Notes: generated by a model not told the origin, from the sequence alone. A DNA stretch of 28,911 nucleotides from JAJNBD01 sp964471475 (GCA_964471475.1 CAYYFQ010000025.1:1-28911); one strand, 5' to 3'. Counted from the stretch's first letter, positions 17,675 through 25,616 are shown. A program made the numbers and translations.

Positions 17675-17932
17675 TTAGTTGGCATAGACATCTTTTCGGT
17701 GTTTGATAGCCACAATTTGTACGGCAGCGCCTTGGATTTTATAAACAACGCGGTAGTCGCCGATACGTAATCGACGATAACCCTTTAAACTATATTGTAA
17801 GGGTTTTCCAAATTTTATTGGATCTGCTGTTAAGCGTGTTTCTATGGCTTTTTTAATAACATTTTTAATAGGTGTTGATAATGCAGGAATATCTTTTTTA
17901 ACTACGATTTCTGTGTAAACAATCGTATACAT
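17675..17932 (-). CDS. RelE/ParE-family toxin
   Basis: An 85-residue toxin-like protein. YSLKGYRRLRIGDYRVVYKI and the C-terminal IVAIKHRKDVY are hallmarks of RelE-type mRNA interferases, which cut mRNA in the ribosome. Length is normal. It lies 6 bases after a ribbon-helix-helix antitoxin gene, giving the usual antitoxin-first order. RelE-type activity is more likely than ParE (gyrase inhibition) on the conserved RRLRIGDYRVVY, but this is not settled. Confidence 0.88.
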   Translation of the reverse strand: MYTIVYTEIVVKKDIPALSTPIKNVIKKAIETRLTADPIKFGKPLQYSLKGYRRLRIGDYRVVYKIQGAAVQIVAIKHRKDVYAN

Positions 17933-17938
17933 CTTAGT

Positions 17939-18160
17939 TTATTTCCAAGCGGCTTGATGGGAATAAAGTTTTTGTTTTTTAGATGCTCGTTTGTGCGCAA
18001 GTTTTGATAATGCCATGTCTTCATGAAGTTCAAGTGCTTCTAATACCAAATGTTTAATCACATTTGAAATAGAGCGCTCTTCTTCTTTTGAAATGGTTTG
18101 TAAGATAAGAGCTGTTTCTCGGTCAAAAGTTACATTTAATCGGGGATTGGTTGTTGTCAT
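17939..18160 (-). CDS. Ribbon-helix-helix antitoxin
   Basis: A 73-residue protein. Residues 7-45 (RLNVTFDRET..ISNVIKHLVLEALE) fit a ribbon-helix-helix DNA-binding fold: a short beta strand, then two helices. The basic C-terminal tail (residues 50-73) would wrap the toxin. It is followed 6 bases later by a RelE-like toxin. A perfect Shine-Dalgarno AAGGAGG precedes the start, and a palindrome overlaps its promoter, consistent with autorepression by the antitoxin or the complex. Confidence 0.85.
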   Translation of the reverse strand: MTTTNPRLNVTFDRETALILQTISKEEERSISNVIKHLVLEALELHEDMALSKLAHKRASKKQKLYSHQAAWK

Positions 18161-18177
18161 ATCGAGCCTCCTTGATT

Positions 18178-18208
18178 AAAGTGTAACACTTTTGCGGCAC
18201 CTTAGCAA
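18178..18208 (-). promoter_or_regulatory. Toxin-antitoxin promoter with overlapping operator
   Basis: On the minus strand, TTGCTA (18203-18208) and TACACT (18180-18185) are 17 bases apart. The palindrome AAAGTGT-A-ACACTTT (18178-18192) covers the -10 box, where a bound repressor would block RNA polymerase. It lies just before the AAGGAGG and ATG of the antitoxin gene, as expected for autoregulation. Confidence 0.7.
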
Positions 18209-18261
18209 TTAAATAATACACTCCCCTACGGGTGAGGAGCAGCTAAACTGTGTGTGGAGTT

Positions 18262-18561
18262 TTATTCTTTTTTCGTCGCAGTTTGTTGATCAATCAAGGT
18301 TTTTAAAATACTGCCAGCTTTGAAATGTGGTTTTGCATTTGGACCCGTCATGATAAATTCGCCAGTGCGTGGATTGTGCGCACGACGCGGTGGATAATAA
18401 TGGACATTAAAACTTCCAAAGCCACGAATTTCGATTCGATCTTGACTGAGTAAAGCATCAACCATTCGATTGATGATACTATCCACGGCAGCTTTTACAG
18501 TATTGGTAGATAATTGTGTATGACGGGCTTGCATAGCAAGAATAAGTTGTGACTTCAGCAT
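18262..18561 (-). CDS. ihfB: Integration host factor beta subunit
   Basis: A 99-residue HU/IHF-family DNA-bending protein. RIEIRGFGSFNVHYYPPRRAHNPRTG and PHFKAG match IhfB (E. coli RIEIRGFGSFSLHYR..) far better than IhfA or HU. The ATG at 18559-18561 is chosen because MLKSQLIL aligns with the normal start and GGAAG lies just upstream; the longer frame adds 17 unrelated residues. ihfB usually follows rpsA, so a stand-alone position near pheST, where ihfA is usually found, is unusual. A weak hairpin at 18221-18236 lies upstream, not downstream, of this gene. Confidence 0.92.
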   Translation of the reverse strand: MLKSQLILAMQARHTQLSTNTVKAAVDSIINRMVDALLSQDRIEIRGFGSFNVHYYPPRRAHNPRTGEFIMTGPNAKPHFKAGSILKTLIDQQTATKKE

Positions 18562-18716
18562 GTTCTTCCGTTTGGTTCGAATAATTATGGGGATTAAAAT
18601 TTTAACAAACATTTAAATAGATAAGCAATGAAAAATGTATGTTTAAATACAAATAGTTGTGGTTTCTTAAGTATTGAGTGTTGACTTTTCTATTTATTTG
18701 ACGAGATAGAAATTAT

Positions 18717-18769
18717 ATTATCCTAAATTCGGTAGAGTAGTTGTGATCTACTGCCGAATTTAGGATAAT
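18717..18769. repeat. Long hairpin in the fba leader
   Basis: Perfect 16-base arms ATTATCCTAAATTCGG (18717-18732) and CCGAATTTAGGATAAT (18754-18769), extended inward by TAGA/TCTA past a two-base bulge. It lies 38 bases before the fba ATG, beside the likely promoter region. A related sequence at 23275-23296 before dnaJ shows it is a dispersed repeat rather than a private regulator. Confidence 0.75.
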
Positions 18770-18807
18770 GCAAGATTCATAAATTTTTTTTTAAGGAGTT
18801 TCTCAAG

Positions 18808-19872
18808 ATGGCTTTAATTACTTTGCGTCAATTACTGGACCACGCAGCGGAACATCAGTATGGTATTCCTGCCTTTAATGTGAATAATCTTGAGCAAATG
18901 CGCGCGATTATGGAAGCAGCAGACAAAACCAACAGTCCCGTCATTGTGCAGGCTTCCGCGGGAGCTCGTAAATACGCAGGTCCCATGTTTTTAAAATATT
19001 TAATCATCGCCGCTAATGAAGAATTTCCTCATATTCCTATTTGTATGCATCAAGATCATGGTGGGTCACCTGCTATTTGTCAGCGCTCTATTCAATTGGG
19101 TTTCACTTCTGTCATGATGGATGGTTCATTAAAAGAAGATATGAAAACACCAGCTTCTTATGAATATAATGTGGATGTGACGCGTAAAGTAGTTGAGATG
19201 GCGCATGATTGTGGTGTGTCAGTAGAAGGGGAATTAGGATGTTTGGGTTCCCTAGAGACTATGAAAGCGGCAGAAGAAGATGGTTCAGGAGCTGAAGGGG
19301 AGTTGCATCATTCGCAATTATTAACAGATCCAGAAGAGGCGGCGAAGTTTGTGAAAGCTACGCAAGTCGATGCCTTAGCGATTGCGATTGGAACCAGTCA
19401 CGGTGCTTATAAATTTACGCGTCCGCCGAGCGGTGATATTTTAGCTATTGATCGTGTTAAAGAAATTCATGCGCGTATCCCAGATACTCACTTAGTCATG
19501 CATGGTTCTTCTAGTGTTCCGCAGGATTGGTTAAAAATTATTGATGAATACGGCGTCGCTTTAGGTGAAACTTATGGTGTTCCTATGGGTGAAATTGAAG
19601 AAGCCATCAAATATGGTGTGCGGAAAATTAACATCGACACAGATTTACGCATGGCTTCTACAGGAGCCATTCGTCGCTACTTAGCTAAAAATCCTAAAGA
19701 ATTTGATCCGCGAAAATATTTGGGCGCAGCGCAAGAAGCGATGCGTGATATTTGCATTGAGAAATATGAAGCCTTTAACACAGCCGGTCAAGCTTCAAAG
19801 ATTAAAGCAATTTCAATGGAAGATATGTACAAGCGATATCAAAAAGGGGAATTAGCTCCGCGTGTGAAGTAA
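18808..19872 (+). CDS. fba: Class II fructose-bisphosphate aldolase
   Basis: A 354-residue zinc-dependent aldolase that interconverts fructose-1,6-bisphosphate with dihydroxyacetone phosphate and glyceraldehyde-3-phosphate in glycolysis and gluconeogenesis. The metal and catalytic stretch CMHQDHGGSP (78-87), VEGELGCLGS, the late HGSSSVPQDW and INIDTDLRMA are typical of the class IIA/CbbA type. Length is normal. AAGGAG precedes the start. It stands alone; a long repeat hairpin lies in its leader and MITE-like element B begins 12 bases after its stop, which could act as a terminator. Confidence 0.97.
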   Translation: MALITLRQLLDHAAEHQYGIPAFNVNNLEQMRAIMEAADKTNSPVIVQASAGARKYAGPMFLKYLIIAANEEFPHIPICMHQDHGGSPAICQRSIQLGFTSVMMDGSLKEDMKTPASYEYNVDVTRKVVEMAHDCGVSVEGELGCLGSLETMKAAEEDGSGAEGELHHSQLLTDPEEAAKFVKATQVDALAIAIGTSHGAYKFTRPPSGDILAIDRVKEIHARIPDTHLVMHGSSSVPQDWLKIIDEYGVALGETYGVPMGEIEEAIKYGVRKINIDTDLRMASTGAIRRYLAKNPKEFDPRKYLGAAQEAMRDICIEKYEAFNTAGQASKIKAISMEDMYKRYQKGELAPRVK

Positions 19873-19884
19873 GGCGCTATTAAA

Positions 19885-20029
19885 TAGACCTCTTTCGAAA
19901 CTCGCTCCTGTGAGAAAAGTTGAAGGGGCTCGGAGCGCAGAACCGAAGTGTACACGCCAGTACATGAGGATTTGAGCACCGAGCCGACGCACAAATTTCC
20001 ACAGGAGTAAGAGTTTCGAAAGAGGTCTA
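19885..20029. repeat. MITE-like element B, 19-base perfect terminal inverted repeats
   Basis: The ends are perfect inverted copies: TAGACCTCTTTCGAAACTC (19885-19903) and GAGTTTCGAAAGAGGTCTA (20011-20029). The homology continues inward, with CTCCTGTG (19905-19912) and CACAGGAG (20000-20007). Total length is 145 bases, with no coding capacity. TA at each end fits a TA target duplication, as made by IS630/mariner-type transposases. The right end overlaps the last three bases of secB, so the stop codon TAG is element sequence. No transposase is present in the window. Confidence 0.82.
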
Positions 20030-20542
20030 CTGAATTGTTGTAGAGCCACCTGCCGCGCCTGTCGTGCCACTACCATTTTCTTGTAGCAAGCGTTGCTGGT
20101 ATAAAGCTTCAAAATTAATAGGGTCTAAAGTTAATTGAGGGAAGCTAGCGCGCATGGTTAAACTGGAAATCACTTCGCGGAAATAAGGAAACAAAATATT
20201 GGGGCAAACTACATTCAATAAAATAGGTAGTTGATCGGAAGGAATATTTTTCAGAGCAAAAATACCCGCTTGTTTGACTTCTACTAAAAATGCTATTTCA
20301 TTTTCAATTTTAGCCGTTGCAGAGCCAGAAACGATAACTTCAACAATCTCTTCACCACCTGGTTGGTGGGTGGCAGCACTGAGTTGTTGATGGGTAACTT
20401 GTAATTCAAACGCTACATTAGGGTGCCAATCTTTGCGAAAAATGTCGGGGCTTGTTGGAGTTTCAAGTGAACAATCTTTCAAGTAAACACGTTGAATGCT
20501 GAAAACAGGTTCTTGAGACGCTTCGTGAGAAGTGGTAGTCAT
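20027..20542 (-). CDS. secB: Protein-export chaperone SecB
   Basis: A 171-residue SecB, the cytosolic tetrameric chaperone that keeps preproteins unfolded and hands them to SecA. FSIQRVYLKDCSLETP and the later LNVVCPNILFPYFREVIS are diagnostic. The start is the ATG overlapping the wecA-like stop as ATGA, with AAGGAA upstream; a longer upstream frame lacks support. The tail after ALYQQRLLQE is a Gly/Ser/Thr-rich stretch ending at a TAG that is part of MITE-like element B, so the original C-terminus may have been altered. Proximity to dnaKJ groups export and folding chaperones. Confidence 0.95.
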   Translation of the reverse strand: MTTTSHEASQEPVFSIQRVYLKDCSLETPTSPDIFRKDWHPNVAFELQVTHQQLSAATHQPGGEEIVEVIVSGSATAKIENEIAFLVEVKQAGIFALKNIPSDQLPILLNVVCPNILFPYFREVISSLTMRASFPQLTLDPINFEALYQQRLLQENGSGTTGAAGGSTTIQ

Positions 20543-21597
20543 AATTTTCCTTGATGTTGTCGCCAATACCAGGTGGTACTCGCAAAATAAATAAAAAATA
20601 CTAAAATAAATAAACCATAGGCATATGGTTCAGAAAAGCGATATTTTGCCATAAAAAGAGCTAAAAGTCCTCCTATAAGTGATAATAGCGTAAGGAGAGC
20701 AGTCACATAAGATTTGCGTAGACCAAAATTTAACAAAAAATGATGAATGTGTTCGCGATCAGCGGTAAGGGGAGAGACGCGCTTAATCATCACGCGGCGC
20801 AAACTTACGGACGATAAATCAAAAATAGGCAAAATAAATAACCAAGCTAAATAAGCTGGTTTTAAAAAATGATAAGGAGGTTGTGAAAGTTTTATGCTAA
20901 ACCAGGCCAGCATTAAACCTAAACTCGTACTTCCTGCATCCCCTAAAAAAATTAAGCGTTCACGATAACGAAACATTGGAAAATTGAAAAATAAAAAACT
21001 TAACAAACACGCTAAGAGAATTAATAAGAGTTCAGCATCGTTAGTTGCATGCGAAATATAAGCCGCTGCCAATAAGCAACTGAGGGTAATAAATGAGCTT
21101 CCTCCCGCAAGGCCATTTAATCCATCTAACATATTGTTTGCGTTAATGAGAGCAATCATCAAAATGATTGTGATGGGTATTGACCAATACCCTAAATACA
21201 CCACGGCATCATTACTATACAAGTGGCCTAAATGACTCAAGACTACATTTCCCCAGCAAACGGCCATCATTCCGACGATGAGCTGAGCAATGATGCGAAG
21301 GCGAGGAGTAAGTTCATTGAAGTCATCCATCATACCTACAATAATAAGTAATAAGTATCCAGCGAGGAGGGCGCGATAATTGCTTAAACTAATGTTGAGA
21401 GAAAGAATGCCGATACAAAAACCAATAGCGATTGCAATTCCGCCAATAAGTGGAATTTGGCCACGATGATGTTTGCGATCATTCGGGTGATCAACGAGAT
21501 CTACTTTGCAAGCAATTGGGCGCATGCCAATGATGATAATCGTGGTAACGACAAATGCAATAAAGCCAGTGAATAGGTGATAAAAAGTTTGGTTCAT
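20539..21597 (-). CDS. wecA: WecA/MraY-family undecaprenyl-phosphate sugar-1-phosphate transferase
   Basis: A 352-residue membrane enzyme with about 10-11 helices. It transfers GlcNAc-1-phosphate (or a relative) from UDP-sugar to undecaprenyl phosphate, the first step of a surface polysaccharide such as O-antigen. Signature stretches are MMDDFNELTP, NANNMLDGLNGLAGG, FLGDAGSTSLG and DREHIHHFL, the last being the cytosolic HIHH loop typical of WecA rather than MraY. It lies between greA and secB and overlaps secB by 4 bases. The exact sugar is not readable, so the symbol is tentative. Confidence 0.82.
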   Translation of the reverse strand: MNQTFYHLFTGFIAFVVTTIIIIGMRPIACKVDLVDHPNDRKHHRGQIPLIGGIAIAIGFCIGILSLNISLSNYRALLAGYLLLIIVGMMDDFNELTPRLRIIAQLIVGMMAVCWGNVVLSHLGHLYSNDAVVYLGYWSIPITIILMIALINANNMLDGLNGLAGGSSFITLSCLLAAAYISHATNDAELLLILLACLLSFLFFNFPMFRYRERLIFLGDAGSTSLGLMLAWFSIKLSQPPYHFLKPAYLAWLFILPIFDLSSVSLRRVMIKRVSPLTADREHIHHFLLNFGLRKSYVTALLTLLSLIGGLLALFMAKYRFSEPYAYGLFILVFFIYFASTTWYWRQHQGKL

Positions 21598-21613
21598 AAT
21601 ACTACTAGTAGCC

Positions 21614-22087
21614 CTAATATTTCACTTTCAAAATTTCATATTCTACCTCACCACTCGGTGTGTGGGCTTTGATAATATCGCTCTCGGATTTGCCAATGAT
21701 CGCTCGTGCTAAAGGCGCATTATACGATAATTTGTGAGCTTTAATATCAGCTTCATCTTCCCCTACAATTTGGTAAGTGACTTCTTCATCATTTTCAACA
21801 TTTAGTAAGGTCACAGTAGCACCAAAAATCACTTTGGGAGAGGGTGGCATTTGGTGAATATCAATGACTTGTGCATTGGATAATTTAGATTCCACCTCTT
21901 GGATACGCCCTTCAATAAAACTTTGTTTTTCTTTGGCCGCTGAGTATTCTGCATTTTCTTTCAAATCACCATGGGCCCGTGCTTCTGAAATGGCTTTAAT
22001 AATTTCTGGACGCTCAATAGTTTTTAAGCGGTGGAGTTCGGTCTTCAATTGTTCGGCCCCTTGGAGGGTCATGGGTACTTTCAACAT
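21614..22087 (-). CDS. greA: Transcription elongation factor GreA
   Basis: A 157-residue GreA that rescues backtracked RNA polymerase by stimulating transcript cleavage. It has the N-terminal coiled-coil with the tip acidic residues (LKENAEYSAAKEKQ, about 42-55) and the C-terminal globular domain (about 80-157, with YNAPLARAIIGKSESD). Length is normal. It starts 2 bases after the dnaJ stop, with AAAGGAT inside the dnaJ 3' end, so it is probably co-expressed with dnaJ. Confidence 0.96.
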   Translation of the reverse strand: MLKVPMTLQGAEQLKTELHRLKTIERPEIIKAISEARAHGDLKENAEYSAAKEKQSFIEGRIQEVESKLSNAQVIDIHQMPPSPKVIFGATVTLLNVENDEEVTYQIVGEDEADIKAHKLSYNAPLARAIIGKSESDIIKAHTPSGEVEYEILKVKY

Positions 22088-22089
22088 AA

Positions 22090-23217
22090 TTATCCTTTAG
22101 GGTGTTGCTTAAAAAATTCTTTGAGATGGTTGAACCAAGTATGACGCTTGGGCATGTGCTTATTATCCGCTTTTTGTAAACTTTCTTCCAGCGCTTTAAA
22201 CAGTTCTTTTTGTTTATCGGAGAGATGGATCGGCGTTTCAATTAAGATGCGACATAAAAGGTCACCCGTACTGCGTTGGCGTGGGTTGTGAACACCTTTG
22301 CCACGAAGGCGAAATACTTTGCCAGTTTGTGTTTCAGGAGGAATTTTGATGGCGAGCTTACCTCCTCCAAGTGCTGGTACTTCAAGCTCTCCTCCAATGG
22401 CGGCACAGCTAAAGCTAATTGGAATATCGCATAGCAAGTCTAAATCTTCACGCTGAAAAATAGCATGTGGTTGTAGGTTAATTTGTACATACAGGTCTCC
22501 GGCTCCACCCCCATTAGCACCCATTTCGCCTTCGCTGGAAAGGCGTAAACGATCCCCATTATCAACACCCGGCGGAATAGTGACTGAGAGCGTATGTGAT
22601 TTTTTCATTAAACCTTGGCCGCGACAATCTTTACATTTTTCTTTGATAATTTTACCTGAGCCCCTGCATTCTGGGCAGGTTTGTTGCACACTAAAAAAAC
22701 CTTGTTGCATGCGCACTTGGCCATGGCCGTCACAAGTTTTACAAGTTTCGGGTGTGGTACCTTTTTTCGCTCCGGCTCCCTCGCAAGTGTGGCAAGCTAT
22801 ATTTTTTGGAATAGAGATTTCTTTGGTGCAACCAAAAATGGCTTCTTCTAAAGTAATTTTAAGTTGATAAAGTAAATCAGCACCTCGTTGAGTATAATTC
22901 TCACGTTGACGATGGCCGAAAATATCCCCAAAGATATCGCCAAAAATATCTCCAAAACCACCACTAAACCCTCCTCCTTGAGTAGCTTTGAGACCTTCGT
23001 GGCCAAAGCGATCGTAAGCGGCTCTTTTTGAATCATCCATTAAAACTTCATACGCTTCTTTAAATTCTTTAAATTTTGCTTCCGCGTTGCGTTGCTCTTC
23101 GCCTTGATGACGATCCGGATGATATTTCATCGCTAACTGGCGGAAAGCTTTTTTTATTTCCTCTTTAGAAGCATTGCGTTTAACATTGAGGAGTTCGTAA
23201 TAATCGCGTTTGGACAT
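22090..23217 (-). CDS. dnaJ: Chaperone protein DnaJ (Hsp40)
   Basis: A 375-residue type I Hsp40 that delivers clients to DnaK and stimulates its ATPase. It has a J-domain with YHPD at about residues 31-34, a Gly/Phe region (about 76-104), four CxxCxGxG zinc motifs (CHTCEGAG, CKTCDGHG, CPECRGSG, CKDCRGQG) and the C-terminal substrate-binding part. Length is normal. It lies 266 bases after dnaK, an unusually long gap that holds repeats, and greA follows 2 bases later. Confidence 0.98.
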   Translation of the reverse strand: MSKRDYYELLNVKRNASKEEIKKAFRQLAMKYHPDRHQGEEQRNAEAKFKEFKEAYEVLMDDSKRAAYDRFGHEGLKATQGGGFSGGFGDIFGDIFGDIFGHRQRENYTQRGADLLYQLKITLEEAIFGCTKEISIPKNIACHTCEGAGAKKGTTPETCKTCDGHGQVRMQQGFFSVQQTCPECRGSGKIIKEKCKDCRGQGLMKKSHTLSVTIPPGVDNGDRLRLSSEGEMGANGGGAGDLYVQINLQPHAIFQREDLDLLCDIPISFSCAAIGGELEVPALGGGKLAIKIPPETQTGKVFRLRGKGVHNPRQRSTGDLLCRILIETPIHLSDKQKELFKALEESLQKADNKHMPKRHTWFNHLKEFFKQHPKG

Positions 23218-23231
23218 TGTAAGGCCTTGGA

Positions 23232-23252
23232 TCTCGTAGGAGCACTACGAGA
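23232..23252 (-). repeat. Hairpin in the dnaJ leader
   Basis: Perfect 8-base stem TCTCGTAG / CTACGAGA around a 5-base loop, 15 bases before the dnaJ ATG. It could influence ribosome access, but may also be the edge of the repeat material in this gap. Confidence 0.5.
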
Positions 23253-23274
23253 GAGTAACTAGTTAGGGGGCTCT

Positions 23275-23296
23275 ATTAATCCTAGATTCGGCAGTT
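23275..23296. repeat. Partial copy of the fba-leader repeat
   Basis: ATTAATCCTAGATTCGGCAG matches one arm of the 18717-18769 hairpin (ATTATCCTAAATTCGGCAG orientation) with about two changes. The opposite arm is not seen, so it appears to be a remnant. It lies in the dnaK-dnaJ gap. Confidence 0.5.
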
Positions 23297-23386
23297 GAAA
23301 GCTACTGCACAATTCTCGTGCGCCTTGTACTCGCACAAAATTTCTAATTTATAGAAGTCCCCTGTATAAGATATTAAAAATATAAT

Positions 23387-23463
23387 CTGTCATGGCGGTA
23401 AAGGCACACGGCCCCAACTTAAGCTCTTAAGTTGGGGCTTATGAGCGGAGACTGCTATGACAG
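23387..23463 (-). terminator. Inverted-repeat stem-loop after dnaK, terminator-like
   Basis: The inner perfect 13-base stem is GCCCCAACTTAAG (23411-23423) with CTTAAGTTGGGGC (23426-23438). An outer 13-pair stem, CTGTCATGGCGGT (23387-23399) with ACTGCTATGACAG (23451-23463), has two G-U pairs in RNA. It lies 20 bases after the dnaK stop. There is no strong T-run on the minus side, so it may attenuate dnaJ expression, stabilise the dnaK message, or be a mobile palindrome. Confidence 0.55.
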
Positions 23464-23483
23464 TTAACTCATATATTCCTGGT

Positions 23484-25421
23484 TTATTTTTTCACTTCTT
23501 CAAACTCAGCATCGACTACATCATCACCACCAGGTTTTTTACCGCCTTGGGCGCCTGTTGTTGAAGTACCGTCAGCATCTCCAGTAGCGGCACCGCCGGC
23601 ATTTTGACTTGCTTGTAACGCTTCCATCATTTTGGAAGAGGCTTCCGTCAATGCTTTCGTTTTAGTGTCAATAAGGTCTTTATCATTGCCTTTGACCGCT
23701 TCTTTCACTTCTTCAACCAAGGCATTGATTTTAGTTTTTTCATCGGCACTTATTTTGTCACCTGCGTCATGAAGTGCTTTCGTGACCGCATGAATCATGG
23801 CATCAGCTTGGTTACGGCTACCCACTAATTCATGGAATTTACGATCTTCTTCTTTGTGGGCTTCCGCATCTTTTACCATTTTTTGAATTTCTTCTTCTGA
23901 TAAGCCGGAAGAAGCGCGGATGACGATAGACTGTTCTTTTCCAGTGGCTTTATTTTTAGCAGAGACGTGCAAGATACCGTTGGCATCAATGTCAAAGGTA
24001 ACTTCAATTTGCGGTGTACCACGAGGTGCGGGTGGAATATCAGCTAAATCGAAACGGCCTAATGATTTATTCGCAGATGCCATTTCACGTTCGCCTTGCA
24101 ATACGTGAATAGTAACCGCTGTTTGATTGTCATCAGCGGTTGAGAATACTTGGCTTGCTTTTGTGGGGATAGTGGTGTTTTTTTCAATGATTTTAGTCAT
24201 TACGCCGCCCATGGTTTCGATGCCCAATGAAAGTGGAGTGACATCAAGCAAGAGTACGTCTTTAACATCGCCTGATAGTACCCCCCCTTGAATAGCAGCT
24301 CCAATCGCGACAGCTTCATCTGGGTTGACGTCATGGCGAGGTTCTTTGCCGAAGAATTGTTGCACCGTTTCTTCTACCTTAGGCATACGGGTTTGACCAC
24401 CCACTAACAAGACTTGATTAATTTGATCCACAGTTTTGCCAGCATCTTTTAAAGCAATTTTGCAAGGTTCAAGGGTGCGTTTAATCAAATCTTCCACTAA
24501 TGATTCTAACTTAGCGCGTGTAATTTTAATGTTTAAATGTTTTGGACCTGAAGCGTCTGCAGTGATATAAGGTAAGTTGATATCGGTTTGTTGCGCACTG
24601 GATAACTCAATTTTAGCTTTTTCAGCAGCTTCTTTGAGACGCTGGAGTGCTAAAGGATCGTTGTGCAAATCCACACCACTTTCTTTTTTAAATTCGGCTA
24701 CTAAATAATCAATTAATTTTAAGTCAAAATCTTCACCACCTAAGAAAGTATCACCGTTTGTGGCTAATACTTCGAATTGATGTTCACCATCGACTTCAGC
24801 AATTTCAATGATTGAAACGTCAAAAGTACCACCACCTAAGTCGTAAACCACGATCGTGGAGTCACCTTTTTTCTTTTCTAAACCATAAGCAAGAGCAGCA
24901 GCAGTAGGTTCGTTAATGATGCGTTTTACATCTAAGCCTGCAATTCGGCCCGCGTCTTTGGTGGCTTGACGTTGAGCATCGTTAAAGTATGCTGGAACTG
25001 TAATTACTGCTTCCGTTACCGCATGCCCTAAATAATCTTCTGCTGTTTTTTTCATTTTCATTAATACTTGGGCAGATACTTGTTGGGGCGCTAACTTTTG
25101 TGTGCCAACTTCAACCCACGCATCTCCATTATCAGCATCAATGATTTTGTAAGGGACCTTTTTAATATCACGTTGTACAACATCATCCTTAAATTTTCTA
25201 CCAATTAAACGTTTAATTGCAGAAAGGGTGTTTTTGGGATTGGTGACAGCTTGTCGTTTAGCAGGTTGCCCGACGAGGATATCGCCATCGGCAAGATAAG
25301 CTACGATAGAAGGGGTGGTGCGAAGGCCTTCGCTATTTTCAATTACTTTTGGACTTCCGCCTTGCATAACAGCTACGCAAGAGTTGGTTGTTCCTAAGTC
25401 TATTCCTATAATTTCTGCCAT
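23484..25421 (-). CDS. dnaK: Chaperone protein DnaK (Hsp70)
   Basis: A 645-residue Hsp70. The N-terminal IIGIDLGTTNSCVAVM, VYDLGGGTFDVSI and the VLLVGGQTRMP stretch form the ATPase domain; the substrate domain follows with DVTPLSLGIETMGG, then the helical lid and an acidic tail ending EFEEVKK. It works with DnaJ and GrpE in folding and heat-shock control. Length and motifs are normal. grpE is not next to it. A sigma-32 promoter lies 37-67 bases before the start, which has GAGG upstream. Confidence 0.99.
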   Translation of the reverse strand: MAEIIGIDLGTTNSCVAVMQGGSPKVIENSEGLRTTPSIVAYLADGDILVGQPAKRQAVTNPKNTLSAIKRLIGRKFKDDVVQRDIKKVPYKIIDADNGDAWVEVGTQKLAPQQVSAQVLMKMKKTAEDYLGHAVTEAVITVPAYFNDAQRQATKDAGRIAGLDVKRIINEPTAAALAYGLEKKKGDSTIVVYDLGGGTFDVSIIEIAEVDGEHQFEVLATNGDTFLGGEDFDLKLIDYLVAEFKKESGVDLHNDPLALQRLKEAAEKAKIELSSAQQTDINLPYITADASGPKHLNIKITRAKLESLVEDLIKRTLEPCKIALKDAGKTVDQINQVLLVGGQTRMPKVEETVQQFFGKEPRHDVNPDEAVAIGAAIQGGVLSGDVKDVLLLDVTPLSLGIETMGGVMTKIIEKNTTIPTKASQVFSTADDNQTAVTIHVLQGEREMASANKSLGRFDLADIPPAPRGTPQIEVTFDIDANGILHVSAKNKATGKEQSIVIRASSGLSEEEIQKMVKDAEAHKEEDRKFHELVGSRNQADAMIHAVTKALHDAGDKISADEKTKINALVEEVKEAVKGNDKDLIDTKTKALTEASSKMMEALQASQNAGGAATGDADGTSTTGAQGGKKPGGDDVVDAEFEEVKK

Positions 25422-25457
25422 AAAGTTGCCTCGTGTGGTTATGAAAAACGTTAGACT

Positions 25458-25488
25458 TAATATGGGGGATGGGGATTAAAAATTCAAG
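25458..25488 (-). promoter_or_regulatory. Sigma-32 heat-shock promoter of dnaK
   Basis: On the minus strand, CTTGAA (25483-25488) and CCCCATATTA (25458-25467) are 15 bases apart, a near-perfect RpoH promoter. The same CTTGAATTTTTA block and spacing occur before groES. A second CCCCAT lies inside the spacer but is too close to the -35. Confidence 0.88.
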
Positions 25489-25581
25489 CCCTTATTTGCA
25501 CTTATTTCCCGCATGCAATATGGATCGTCAAATTCTTTCCCAACCCCGGCGATTACAAACATAAGCGTTATTTGTTATTGA

Positions 25582-25610
25582 TTAAAAAACAAGCATTTTT
25601 TGTTTATAAT
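25582..25610 (+). promoter_or_regulatory. Possible promoter of the GGA-rich RNA
   Basis: TATAAT (25605-25610) lies 17 bases after TTAAAA (25582-25587); a second TATAAT is at 25616-25621. The region is very AT-rich, so chance matches are likely. A plus-strand promoter somewhere here is required by the terminator at 25847-25874. Confidence 0.35.
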
Positions 25611-25616
25611 AAAAAT

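Noticed and set aside
18221..18236. Hairpin CTCCCC/GGGTGAG as a terminator
   Set aside because: It has a mismatch, no T-run, and lies between ihfB and the toxin-antitoxin promoter; too weak to call.
19852..20112. 86-codon minus-strand frame between fba and secB
   Set aside because: It spans MITE-like element B and overlaps both flanking genes.
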